The translations under genes and the position numbers were made by a program. A stretch of 64,000 nt of DNA from JBBROS01 sp963752225. GTDB taxonomy: Bacteria; Pseudomonadota; Alphaproteobacteria; Acetobacterales; Acetobacteraceae. This document shows, piece by piece, positions 8,582-16,345 of this stretch. The stretch is from positions 558,001-622,000 of the forward strand of contig CAVVXS010000009.1 in NCBI GenBank assembly GCA_963752225.1. Reading direction: 5' to 3'. The notes beneath the pieces were generated by a model. The model was not told where the DNA came from, did not search any database, and saw nothing but the letters and a program-made list of their open reading frames with translations. Each line of letters opens with the position of its first letter. Positions within the stretch are counted from its first letter, which is position 1.

Positions 8582-9820
8582 TCAGTCGTTGACGACGCCT
8601 TCTGGATGGTTTTCGGCGAAGCGTTGCTGGACGGTCGGCTTGCGTTCCTTGGCCATGACGGTGGAGCGGAAATGCGCCTGCGCCGCGGCCACGCCGCTGC
8701 CGAGCTGGATGTCGATGCCGACGTCGCGCATCGCCATCTCCGCGCCGCCCAGCGCGCCGAGCACCATGAGGTCGTTGAGGTCGCCGAGGTGGCCGATCCG
8801 GAACAGCTTGCCGGCCACTTGCGACAGGCCGGCGCCGAGCGACAGGTCGTAGCGGCGGAAGGCGGCGTCGATCACGTCAGCGCCGTTGCGGCCCTCGGGC
8901 ACCATCACCGCGCTGACGGTGTCGGAGTGCCATTCCGGCCCCTTCGCGCAAAGTTCGAGGCCCCAGGCGCGAACCGCCGCACGCACGCCGCTGGCCAGCA
9001 CGTGGTGGCGCTCGACGACGTGCTCGAGCTTTTCCTCGAACAGCATGGCGAGCGCCTCGCGCAGGCCGTAGAGCATCGGCAGCGCGGGGGTGTAGGGGAA
9101 GTAGCCGCTCTCATTCGCCCGGCGCATGTCGCCGAAGTCGAAGAACACGCGGCGCAACTCGGCGGTGCGGTGCGCTTCCACCGCCCGTGGGCTGGCGCAG
9201 ACGATGGCGAGGCCGGCCGGCAGCATCAGGCCCTTCTGCGAGCCCGCGACCGCGAGGTCGACCCGCCACTCATCCATGCGGAAGTCGATGCTGCCGATCG
9301 AGCTCACCCCGTCCACGTAAAGCAGCGCCGGGTGGCGGGCGGCGTCCATCGCCTGGCGCAGCGCGCCGATGTTGCTGGTGACGCCGGTCGCGGTCTCGTT
9401 GTGGACGGCCAGCACCGCCTTGATCGCGTGCGACTTGTCGGCGCGCAGCACCTCCTCGACCCGGTCGGGCTTGATGCCGGTGCCCCACTCCTCCTCGAGG
9501 ACCTGCACGTCGAGGCCGAGGCGCTGGGCCATGTCGATCCAGAGGTGGCTGAACTGGCCGAAGCGCGAGGCCAGCACCTTGTCGCCCGGCGACAGGGTGT
9601 TGGTCAGCGCCGCTTCCCAGCCGCCGGTGCCGGTGGCGGGAAAGACGAAGACGCTGCCGTGCTCGGTCCGGAACACCTTCTTCAAGTCTGCGAACAGCGG
9701 CAGCACGAGCTGCGGGAAGACGGGGGAGCGATGGTCCTCCATCGCCACCATCATCGCGCGCATGACGCGCACGGGGACGTTGGTGGGTCCGGGAACGAAC
9801 AGAAAATGGCGTCCGGGCAA
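8582..9820 (-). CDS. sgaA: serine-glyoxylate aminotransferase (class V, PLP)
   Basis: The 412-aa class-V aminotransferase is most like bacterial serine-glyoxylate aminotransferase, which makes hydroxypyruvate and glycine and is used in the serine cycle or in photorespiratory glyoxylate salvage. The N-terminus MPGRHFLFVPGPTNVPVRVM is typical. The PLP lysine is in AGSQKG at about residue 196, preceded by YVDGVSSIGS. The start codon is TTG with GGAG eight bases upstream; no ATG fits better. An inverted repeat lies 30 bases upstream. Alanine-glyoxylate activity is an alternative or additional function in this family. Confidence 0.87.
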   Translation of the reverse strand: MPGRHFLFVPGPTNVPVRVMRAMMVAMEDHRSPVFPQLVLPLFADLKKVFRTEHGSVFVFPATGTGGWEAALTNTLSPGDKVLASRFGQFSHLWIDMAQRLGLDVQVLEEEWGTGIKPDRVEEVLRADKSHAIKAVLAVHNETATGVTSNIGALRQAMDAARHPALLYVDGVSSIGSIDFRMDEWRVDLAVAGSQKGLMLPAGLAIVCASPRAVEAHRTAELRRVFFDFGDMRRANESGYFPYTPALPMLYGLREALAMLFEEKLEHVVERHHVLASGVRAAVRAWGLELCAKGPEWHSDTVSAVMVPEGRNGADVIDAAFRRYDLSLGAGLSQVAGKLFRIGHLGDLNDLMVLGALGGAEMAMRDVGIDIQLGSGVAAAQAHFRSTVMAKERKPTVQQRFAENHPEGVVND

Positions 9821-10187
9821 GGCCGTGTCTCCGTCGAAGGTTGGTTCTTGGAGACGCGAGCGGGCGTCTCGGTCCGAAGGTTTAAAGGAATGGGTGGGCG
9901 GTTACAATGACACGCTTCCCGAACCACCGAGCCCGGGCGTTCGCAGGCCTGGGGCCTCGTGTCCGGGGGCGGCGGGATGGCGCCGTTTGGGCAGCCAGCG
10001 GGTTTGCTGGGGTTACGCCATACCGGCGCTCTTGGGTGAGCCGTTCCGGCGGCCCCTCCCCCGGTGATACGGGCATACTCCAATGCGCAGAGCGGGTCGG
10101 CATGTGGCAACCGCGCGATTGTTGCTTTACAGAGATGATTTAACGCTGTAATGACACCGGAATGATCCAGCTCGCCGCGCCAAGGCG
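9821..10187. other. 367-bp divergent intergenic region
   Basis: This is the only gap above 300 bp inside the window. Apart from the inverted repeat at 9851-9870, I see no gene or RNA structure. The right-hand 60 bases (about 10117-10160) are clearly richer in A and T than the surroundings and probably hold the promoter of the radical SAM gene, but no convincing -35/-10 pair stands out. Short ORFs here look like chance frames. Confidence 0.5.
9851..9870. promoter_or_regulatory. inverted repeat upstream of sgaA
   Basis: GAGACGC and GCGTCTC are separated by six bases, a perfect 7-bp inverted repeat starting 31 bases upstream of the TTG start of sgaA. It could be an operator or a leader hairpin. 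There is no regulator gene nearby to support an assignment. Confidence 0.35.
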
Positions 10188-11348
10188 ATGCTGGAAGCCG
10201 CCATGTTCGGCGTCTGGTTCAGCAGCAGGGACTCATGGATGCTTAATTACAGCAATGCCGGACAGAACAGCCGGCTGCAAAGCATGTACTTTCGTGCCGT
10301 GCGCGAGTACTCCACGCCACGGAAGATCATCAACGCGCTGCGGACCGAGTTGGCCTATCGGATGCGGTGGTCCTATGTATCCTCCCGGCCGTATATCCTG
10401 TTCCTGGAGCCGCTGTACTACTGCAACCTGGACTGCCCGCTGTGCGACCGACAGGTGTTCCCGAGCGCCCGTTACAAGGACGCGGGAAAATTGTCCCTGG
10501 AGCTTTACGACCGGATCCTGGACGAGGTCGGCCCCTACTTGTTCCAGTGCCAGATCTTCGGCCAGGGTGAGCCGCTGATGAACTGGAAGCTGACCAAGGA
10601 AATCCTAGCCCGCACCCATGCCCGCGGGATCTTCACGATGCTCAGCACCAACGCCACTCTGATCACCCCGGAGATGGCCGAGGACATCGTGGCCTCGGAC
10701 CTCGACCACCTCGTGATTGCGATCGATGGCATGTCGCAGGACGCGTACGCAACCTACCGCGTGGGCGGCAAGGTGAAGGACGCGCTGGACGGATTGCGAT
10801 ACGTGGTGGACGCGCGCGCCCGGGCCGGGCGGACGTCGCTTGCGATCGAATGGCAGTTCCTGACTCATTCGCGTAATATCCATGAGGTGGAGGCGGCGCG
10901 CGCGCTGGCCGCCGAGTTGGGCATCGGGTTCCGCACGGCACCGATCCGCGGCATGGAATGGAACCAGACGCTCGAGGCGGAGTGGCTGGTCGAGGGCGAC
11001 AAGCCGATCGCCAAGGGGAATTATGTCAACGGGTTCCCATGCTACTTCCTTTGGCGCTCGCTGGTGCTCAACTCGAACGGCAAGCTGGCGCGCTGCCTGA
11101 TCTACCAGAACGTTGCGCAATATGCCGACCTGCGGACCATGTCGGTGATGGATGCCTTTAATCATCCGACGGTGCAGGCGGCGCGCAAGCTGTTCAAGCG
11201 CGGGAAGAAGCCGTCCGATCCGGCGCCGGATCCCTGCAAGGGCTGCGCTTACTTCGAGCGGCACCATGGCGCGCCGCCGAAAGGGCGGGAGGAGCCGGTG
11301 GAGAGCCTCCTGTTGCCGCGACCGGTGCCGGCGATGGCCGCCGAGTAG
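10188..11348 (+). CDS. radical SAM protein with C-terminal SPASM-like cysteines
   Basis: The protein has up to 386 aa. The radical SAM motif CNLDCPLC (C79, C83, C86 from the first start; a CX3CX2C spacing) should bind a [4Fe-4S] cluster and S-adenosylmethionine. The sequence GQGEPLMNW is the GGEP-like SAM-binding motif. Later cysteines (GFPCYFLW, ARCLIYQN, DPCKGCAYF) resemble a SPASM/auxiliary-cluster region. An ATG at 10239 has AGGG eight bases upstream and may be the true start, removing 17 residues. No precursor peptide, maturase or transporter lies beside it, so the substrate is unknown. It is convergent with the crtIB operon. Confidence 0.8.
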   Translation: MLEAAMFGVWFSSRDSWMLNYSNAGQNSRLQSMYFRAVREYSTPRKIINALRTELAYRMRWSYVSSRPYILFLEPLYYCNLDCPLCDRQVFPSARYKDAGKLSLELYDRILDEVGPYLFQCQIFGQGEPLMNWKLTKEILARTHARGIFTMLSTNATLITPEMAEDIVASDLDHLVIAIDGMSQDAYATYRVGGKVKDALDGLRYVVDARARAGRTSLAIEWQFLTHSRNIHEVEAARALAAELGIGFRTAPIRGMEWNQTLEAEWLVEGDKPIAKGNYVNGFPCYFLWRSLVLNSNGKLARCLIYQNVAQYADLRTMSVMDAFNHPTVQAARKLFKRGKKPSDPAPDPCKGCAYFERHHGAPPKGREEPVESLLLPRPVPAMAAE

Positions 11349-11375
11349 GGGCCGCCGAGACGCGGCTTAGCCGGC

Positions 11376-11405
11376 CCGAACCGATCCGGTTCGGTCGGAT
11401 GTTGC
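11376..11405. repeat. CCGAAC-type hairpin repeat, copy A
   Basis: CCGAACCG / CGGTTCGG with a three-base loop (11376-11394) continues as TCGGATGTTGC. A near-identical 30-base sequence occurs at 16314-16343. Here it lies between the end of the radical SAM gene and the end of the 51-aa gene behind crtB. A bidirectional terminator or REP-like role fits the convergent context. Confidence 0.65.
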
Positions 11406-11406
11406 G

Positions 11407-11562
11407 TCAGGCCGGGCGATCGTCCTGCGGGCGACCGGGCATGGCGGGATTTGCCCCGGGCCGGTCGCCGGCCCGGCGGATCGCGCGTCGGACCGAACGG
11501 AGCTCCCAGACCAGCAGGCCGAGGAAGCCGAGCAGCAGGATGATCCATTCCCACTGGCCCAT
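11407..11562 (-). CDS. 51-aa single-pass membrane protein downstream of crtB
   Basis: This small ORF was found by reading the minus strand directly after crtB. The crtB TGA is immediately followed by its ATG (TGAATG), so it should be translationally coupled. The protein starts MGQWEWIILLLGFLGLLVWE, one hydrophobic helix, then an arginine-rich segment (RSVRRAIRRAGDRPG) and a Pro/Gly/Asp tail, giving N-out/C-in topology by the positive-inside rule. It ends at the hairpin repeat at 11376. I do not recognise a family. Its place in the crtI-crtB operon suggests a role with membrane-bound carotenoid enzymes, but that is inference. Confidence 0.6.
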   Translation of the reverse strand: MGQWEWIILLLGFLGLLVWELRSVRRAIRRAGDRPGANPAMPGRPQDDRPA

Positions 11563-12594
11563 TCAGGCGCGAACGCCCGGGCGGTTCGCGGCGGCCATGG
11601 CTTGGCGGCTGTCGAGTTCGGAGAACAGCTCGATCAGCCAGATCAGGCCGCCCGGAGCGGCGGGCGGGGCCGGGGTGGCGGCGACGGCGGCCACGAGGTG
11701 GCGTACGGAAGGGGCGGCGGGGGCGGCGATCGAGCCGCCGGGTAGCAGGGCGGCGGCCATCGCGCGGCCCAGCAGCAGGCACTTGCCGGCGGGCGGCACG
11801 ACGGCGCGGGCGTCGACCGAGTTGCCGCCGGCGGCCAGCACGCGGTGGCCGATCGCGGCGTAAAGGCGGCTCGCGGCGCCGATGCCGGGGCGGCAATCCC
11901 ATGGCAGGGCGGCGATGCCGGGTTCGGCGCGCGCGTAGAAGGCGCCGGCGGTGGCGACCAGGCGGATCACCACCTCGCCCAGCGCCGGGGTGAAGCGCGG
12001 CCGGGCCAGCCAGGCGTCGGGATCGATGCCAGCGTCCAGCAGCCAGGCGCGCGGCAGATAGAGACGTCCGGCGCGGGCGTCCTCGCCGACGTCGCGGGCG
12101 ATGTTGCTGAGCTGCATGGCGACGCCGAGGTCGCAGGCGCGCGCCACCACGTCCGGATCGCGGGCGCCCATCAGCACCGCCATGGCGGCGCCGACGGTGC
12201 CGGCGACGCGGGCGGCGTAGGATTGCAGCGCGTTGAGGTCCTCGTATTGGCGGCCGGCGGCGTCCCAGGCGAAGCCTTCGAGCAGCCCGTCGAGCAGGGC
12301 GCGCGGCAGGCGATGCGAAGCCACGACGGCGGCCAGCGCGCGGTCCGACGGTTGGTTGGCGGGGGCGCCGGCGTAGATTGCGTCGAGGCGGCGATAGAGG
12401 CCGTCCAACGCCCCTGCCCCGCCGCCGGCCGCGTCGACCAGGTCGTCGGCGACGCGGCAGAAGGCGTAGAGCGCGGTGGCCGGTTCCATGACCCGGCGTG
12501 GCAGCAGCAGGCTGGCGGCGTGGAAGGAGCGCGAGCCGCCGCGCAGCATGGCCCGGCAGGCGGCGAGGTCGTCGGCGCCGATCGACTCACCCAT
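11563..12594 (-). CDS. crtB: 15-cis-phytoene synthase
   Basis: The 343-aa protein condenses two geranylgeranyl diphosphates to phytoene, the entry to C40 carotenoids. The two aspartate-rich Mg-diphosphate sites are DDLVD (50-54) and DVGED (168-172) in QLSNIARDVGEDARAGRLYL. The C-terminal part, with the RPGIGAASRLYAAIG segment and a hydrophobic tail, matches purple-bacterial CrtB rather than HpnC/HpnD squalene-type enzymes. Its ATG overlaps the end of crtI by eight bases. It is the second gene of a crtI-crtB-51aa operon driven from the CrtJ/PpsR-box promoter at 14145. Confidence 0.93.
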   Translation of the reverse strand: MGESIGADDLAACRAMLRGGSRSFHAASLLLPRRVMEPATALYAFCRVADDLVDAAGGGAGALDGLYRRLDAIYAGAPANQPSDRALAAVVASHRLPRALLDGLLEGFAWDAAGRQYEDLNALQSYAARVAGTVGAAMAVLMGARDPDVVARACDLGVAMQLSNIARDVGEDARAGRLYLPRAWLLDAGIDPDAWLARPRFTPALGEVVIRLVATAGAFYARAEPGIAALPWDCRPGIGAASRLYAAIGHRVLAAGGNSVDARAVVPPAGKCLLLGRAMAAALLPGGSIAAPAAPSVRHLVAAVAATPAPPAAPGGLIWLIELFSELDSRQAMAAANRPGVRA

Positions 12595-14134
12595 GCGCCA
12601 CTCCCACCCTGTTCGCTGTCGTGGCCGGCGGGATCAGCCGGTCCAGCACCTTGGCCGAGCAGAGCACGCCCGGAAGCCCGGCGCCGGGATGCGTGCCGGC
12701 GCCGACGAGGTAGAGCCCGTCGACGTCCTCGCTGCGGTTGTGCGGGCGGAACCAGGCGCTTTGGGTCAAGACGGGCTCCATGCCGAAGGCGGCGCCGCGG
12801 AAGGACAGCAGGCGAGTCTCGAAGTCGGCCGGGGTCATGAGGCGGGAGGTGACGATTTCGGTCTCGAGGCCGGGGAGGATCGTGCGCGACAGCTCGGCGG
12901 CGATGCGGGCGCGGTAGGGTTCGGCGGCGGTCGCCCAATCGGTGCCGCTGGCCAAATGCGGTACCGGGGACAGCACGTAGAAGGCGTCCTGGCCCGGCGG
13001 GGCCAGGCTGGGGTCGGTGGCGGTGGGGCGGTGCAAATAGAGGGAGAAATCGTCGGCAAGGTGGTGGCGGCCGAAGATGTCGCGCAGCAGCTCGCGGTAG
13101 CGGGGGCCGAGCAGGATGGTGTGGTGGGCGACGTCGTCGTAGCGGCGGCGCGTGCCGAAATACCAGACGAACAGGGACATGGAGTAGCGGGCGCGCTCGA
13201 CCTTGCGGTCGGTCCAGCGGCGCCGGTGGCTTGGCGCGATCAGGTGACGGTAGGTCCAGGCGCTGTCGGCGTTGGAGACGACGAGGTCGGCAGCGAGGCG
13301 CTCGCCGCTGGCCAGGCGCACGCCGGTGGCGCGGCCGCGTTCGACGAGGATTTCGGCCACCTCGGCGTTGCAGCGGACGGCGTTGTTCTGACCTTCGATC
13401 AGGCGGACGAGGCCTTGGACGAGGCGGCCCGTGCCGCCCATGGCGAAATGAACGCCGCCGTCGCGCTCGAGGAAGGCGATCAGGGCGTAGATGGCGCTGG
13501 CGTGGAACGGATCACCGCCGACCAGCAATGGGTGGAAGCTGAACACGGTGCGCAGGCGCTCGTCGCGGATGTGCTTGGCGACCAGGGCGTGGACGCTGCG
13601 CAGGCCGCCGAGGCGGAGCAGGTCGGGGGCGACGCGGGCCATGTCGGTCCAGTGGCCGAACGGGACGTCGCCGAGCTGCTCGAAGCCGACGCGGTAGATG
13701 GCTTCGGAGGCGGCCATGAAGCGGTCGTAGCCGGCGACGTCGGCGGGGCTGAAGCGGGCGACCTCGGCGCGCATGCGGGCGGGGTCGCCGGAGTATTCGA
13801 AGCTGGCGCCGTCGCTGAAGCGGATGCGGTAGAAGGGGTCGATGGGGCGCAGTTCGACGTCGTCGGCGAGGCGGCGGCCGCACAGGGCCCAGAGCTCCTC
13901 GAACAGGTGCGGGGCGGTGACGATGGTGGGGCCGGCGTCGAAGGTGAAGCCGTGCTGGCGGAACACGCTTGCGCGGCCGCCGGGGGCGTCGAGGCGCTCC
14001 AGCACGGTGACGCGATAGCCGCGGGCACCGAGGCGGACGGCGGCGGCGAGGCCGCCGAAGCCGCTGCCGATCACCACCGCATGGGGGCGATGGTCGAGTG
14101 CGGGCGGGAGGTGAGCCGATGTCAGCGTGTCCAT
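12587..14134 (-). CDS. crtI: phytoene desaturase
   Basis: This 515-aa FAD-dependent desaturase converts phytoene to neurosporene or lycopene at the inner membrane. The dinucleotide-binding motif VVIGSGFGGLAAAVRLG is near residue 20, PGGRASVF follows, and the C-terminal signature LYLVGAGTHPGAGLPGVLCSAK is intact. I chose the ATG at 14134: it gives the usual length, whereas the upstream in-frame codon is a TTG inside the promoter. No Shine-Dalgarno sequence precedes this ATG, and the -10-like element ends only about ten bases upstream, so the message may be leaderless. The step number of the desaturase cannot be read from sequence. Confidence 0.93.
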   Translation of the reverse strand: MDTLTSAHLPPALDHRPHAVVIGSGFGGLAAAVRLGARGYRVTVLERLDAPGGRASVFRQHGFTFDAGPTIVTAPHLFEELWALCGRRLADDVELRPIDPFYRIRFSDGASFEYSGDPARMRAEVARFSPADVAGYDRFMAASEAIYRVGFEQLGDVPFGHWTDMARVAPDLLRLGGLRSVHALVAKHIRDERLRTVFSFHPLLVGGDPFHASAIYALIAFLERDGGVHFAMGGTGRLVQGLVRLIEGQNNAVRCNAEVAEILVERGRATGVRLASGERLAADLVVSNADSAWTYRHLIAPSHRRRWTDRKVERARYSMSLFVWYFGTRRRYDDVAHHTILLGPRYRELLRDIFGRHHLADDFSLYLHRPTATDPSLAPPGQDAFYVLSPVPHLASGTDWATAAEPYRARIAAELSRTILPGLETEIVTSRLMTPADFETRLLSFRGAAFGMEPVLTQSAWFRPHNRSEDVDGLYLVGAGTHPGAGLPGVLCSAKVLDRLIPPATTANRVGVAHG

Positions 14135-14144
14135 ACGGGATGAG

Positions 14145-14173
14145 TGTAAACCGAAGTGGACAGTGCTTGCCAA
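14145..14173 (-). promoter_or_regulatory. crtI-crtB promoter with CrtJ/PpsR-type box
   Basis: Read on the minus strand, TTGGCA (14173-14168) is followed by a 17-base spacer and TTTACA (14150-14145). A TGT-N12-ACA palindrome, the CrtJ/PpsR consensus, occupies exactly 14145-14162 with G before the ACA half. It covers the -10 and most of the spacer, a layout that would let a repressor block RNA polymerase. TGCTTG-C-CAAGCA (14164-14176) is a second perfect inverted repeat over the -35. The predicted transcription start lies within about five bases of the crtI ATG. Confidence 0.55.
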
Positions 14174-14257
14174 GCAGGAATGTGGGTGAGCCGGTGGATG
14201 GGCGGAACGATCCGGCGGCGCCCGACGTTTGGCAGGCCATCAAGGGAGGACGAACAG

Positions 14258-14572
14258 ATGCGGTTTCTTTCGCTCGTTTTCGTGGTCGGGTTCGCCGGGT
14301 CGGCCTTGGCGCAGGGGGCGATCAATGGCGACGGGCAGCGCTCGGGCGTGTCCGGCAGCGAGGCGGGCGGGCAGACCAACGTGACGCGGTCGACGGCGCC
14401 GAATGTCGAGGGGCCGGGGAATGGCGCCGGGCAAACCGGCTCGCTGGGCGGGAACACGAGCACGTCGGGCAGCACGGTGACGGGCGGGGCGGCGCCGATG
14501 GGCGGCGGCAGTGCGAAGGGCACGGGGCCGCTGCAGGGCGACCCGGTGGTGGGCCGCCAACCGGCGAAGTGA
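14258..14572 (+). CDS. small exported Gly/Ser/Thr-rich protein
   Basis: The 104-aa protein begins MRFLSLVFVVGFAGSALAQG, a clear Sec signal peptide with cleavage after ALA or AQ. The mature part is low in complexity and rich in Gly, Ser, Thr, Asn and Gln, with no cysteine and no recognised domain. AGGGAGGA eight bases before the ATG supports this start rather than upstream codons. It is divergent from crtI across about 120 bp, so the two could share regulatory DNA. Probably periplasmic or secreted; function unknown. Confidence 0.7.
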   Translation: MRFLSLVFVVGFAGSALAQGAINGDGQRSGVSGSEAGGQTNVTRSTAPNVEGPGNGAGQTGSLGGNTSTSGSTVTGGAAPMGGGSAKGTGPLQGDPVVGRQPAK

Positions 14573-14680
14573 CGCTGCCCCGGCAAACCATCATAGGATT
14601 GTAACGGCCACGCACTTCCCGCCTGCGGCATGAGAGGCGCGCTCGTTATGCGGGCCACGCATCACCCGGGGGGAAGCAAC

Positions 14681-16231
14681 ATGCACGCACGATTCCACGC
14701 GATCCTGATCGGGGCAGCCCTGTTGGGCGCGGGTTCAGCCGCTTTGGCCGACGACCATGAGCAGCGGCAGGGCGGGACGGTGCGGCACGTGCTGCTGATC
14801 AGCGTGGACGGGATGCACGAAGTCGACCTGTCCCGCTACGTCGCGAGCCATCCGGGCAGCACGCTGGCCCGGCTTTCGGCACGCGGCACGACCTACTCGA
14901 ACGCTTACACGACGGCGCCGTCCGACAGCTTTCCGGGCATGCTGGCGCAAGTCACCGGAGGCACGCCCTATTCGGTCGGCGTGTTCTACGACGACAGCTA
15001 CGACCGGACGCTGTATGCGCCGGGCTCGAACTGCGCCGGGATGCCGGGCGCCGAGACGACCTATGCCGAGAACCTGGACAAGAGCCTCGACGATGTGACG
15101 GGCGGCGGCACGCTCGGCCAGCCGCTGACGCAGATCGACCCCAAGAACCTGCCGCTGCGGATGACGCCGAACGGGTGCGTGCCGGTGTATCCGCACCAGT
15201 TCCTGCGGGTGAATACGCTGTTCGAGGTGGTGCGGGCGCATGGCGGCCACACGGCTTGGTCGGACAAGCACCCGGCTTACGAGATCCTGAGCGGCCCCTC
15301 CGGCGCGGGCATCGAGGATCTGTTCACGCCGGAGATCAACTCGCAGCTGCCGGGCGGCGCGGCCGGCGCCGACAACACCACGAGCTTCGCCGGCACCCGC
15401 AACTACGACCAGATCAAAGTGAAGGCGATCCTGAACCAAATCGACGGAATGGACAGCACGGGACAAAGCAGGCGGCCGACGCCGAACGTGTTCGGCATGA
15501 ACTTCCAGGCGGTCAGCGTCGGCCAGAAGCTCGCCAAGTCCGGGTTCGGCGATGCGGCCGGGCTGGTGGGCGGCTACACGGATGCGGCCGGGACGCCGGG
15601 CAACGCGCTGTCGCTGCAGCTCGACTTCATCGACGCGTCGCTCGGGTCGATGGTCGCGCGGCTGAAGGCCCGCGGGCTGTTCGATCGGACGGTGATCATC
15701 GTCAGCGCCAAGCATGGCCAGTCGCCGATCGACCGGACGCTGCGCCGGGCGATCAAGGACACCTATTCGAGCGTGATCACGCACGGCTATGCGTTCAACA
15801 TCGCCGACGACGCGTCGCTCGTATGGCTCGACCCGGCGACGCAGCAGGCGAATTACGACCTGGCGCTGGCGGACCTGCAGGCGGCCAAGGATGCGCTCGG
15901 GATCGAGCGGATCCTCACGCGCGCCGACCTGGCGAAGATCTATCGCGACCCGTTCAGCGACAGCCGCACGCCCGACTTCTTTGTCGTGTCGCAGCACGGG
16001 GTGATCTACACGTCGGGCAGCAAGCTGGCCGAGCACGGCGGGGTGGCCGACGACGACCGGCATGTGGCGCTGCTGGTCAGTGCGGCCGGACTCGAGCGCC
16101 GCTCGGTGGATCGGACGGTGACGACGACGCAGATCGCGCCGACGATCCTGCGGGCGCTCGGCCTGTCGCCGGCGGAGTTGCAGGCCGTGCGGATCGAGGG
16201 GACGCGCGTGCTGCCGGGGCTGTTCGACTGA
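14681..16231 (+). CDS. exported type I phosphodiesterase / alkaline phosphatase family protein
   Basis: The 516-aa protein starts with a signal peptide (MHARFHAILIGAALLGAGSA, cleaved near ALAD). The mature part has the metallo-phosphatase start LLISVDGMHEVDL with a metal-binding Asp, a nucleophile-type region TAPSDSFPGMLAQVTGG, and a later SAKHGQSPIDR metal-site motif. This is the nucleotide pyrophosphatase/phosphodiesterase superfamily (PF01663-like). GGGGGAAG before the ATG at 14681 decides the start over an ORF opening 17 codons upstream. The substrate is unknown; it could be nucleotides, phospholipid head groups or other phosphodiesters in the periplasm. It stands alone. Confidence 0.8.
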   Translation: MHARFHAILIGAALLGAGSAALADDHEQRQGGTVRHVLLISVDGMHEVDLSRYVASHPGSTLARLSARGTTYSNAYTTAPSDSFPGMLAQVTGGTPYSVGVFYDDSYDRTLYAPGSNCAGMPGAETTYAENLDKSLDDVTGGGTLGQPLTQIDPKNLPLRMTPNGCVPVYPHQFLRVNTLFEVVRAHGGHTAWSDKHPAYEILSGPSGAGIEDLFTPEINSQLPGGAAGADNTTSFAGTRNYDQIKVKAILNQIDGMDSTGQSRRPTPNVFGMNFQAVSVGQKLAKSGFGDAAGLVGGYTDAAGTPGNALSLQLDFIDASLGSMVARLKARGLFDRTVIIVSAKHGQSPIDRTLRRAIKDTYSSVITHGYAFNIADDASLVWLDPATQQANYDLALADLQAAKDALGIERILTRADLAKIYRDPFSDSRTPDFFVVSQHGVIYTSGSKLAEHGGVADDDRHVALLVSAAGLERRSVDRTVTTTQIAPTILRALGLSPAELQAVRIEGTRVLPGLFD

Positions 16232-16253
16232 GGCGGTTTTGTCATTTTTCTTT

Positions 16254-16294
16254 GCAGGGCTCTGCCCTGCACCCGCTGGGGCCGGCGGCCCCAG
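16254..16294. terminator. two adjacent GC hairpins
   Basis: GCAGGGC-TCT-GCCCTGC (16254-16270) and CTGGGGCC-GGC-GGCCCCAG (16276-16294) are perfect inverted repeats with three-base loops, between convergent genes. The first arm of the first hairpin follows a T-rich run (TTTTGTCATTTTTCTTT). The CTGGGG hairpin has relatives at 19670, 29108 and 37527. They probably terminate transcription from both sides. Confidence 0.6.
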
Positions 16295-16311
16295 ACCCGC
16301 CCCACTTAATT

Positions 16312-16345
16312 CGACCGAACTGATCTGGTTCGGTCGGATGTTGCT
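16312..16345. repeat. CCGAAC-type hairpin repeat, copy B
   Basis: CGACCGAAC / GTTCGGTCG forms a 9-bp stem with a seven-base loop, followed by GATGTTGC. It matches copy A at 11376 except for two C-to-T changes that fall at stem-adjacent positions and can form G-U pairs in RNA. It is placed directly against the stop codon of the ABC-F gene at 16346. Confidence 0.65.

Noticed and set aside
9907..10143. 78-aa ORF in the sgaA/radical SAM gap
   Set aside because: No ribosome site of note, no signal or domain, and an overlapping ORF on the other strand of similar quality. It is likely chance.
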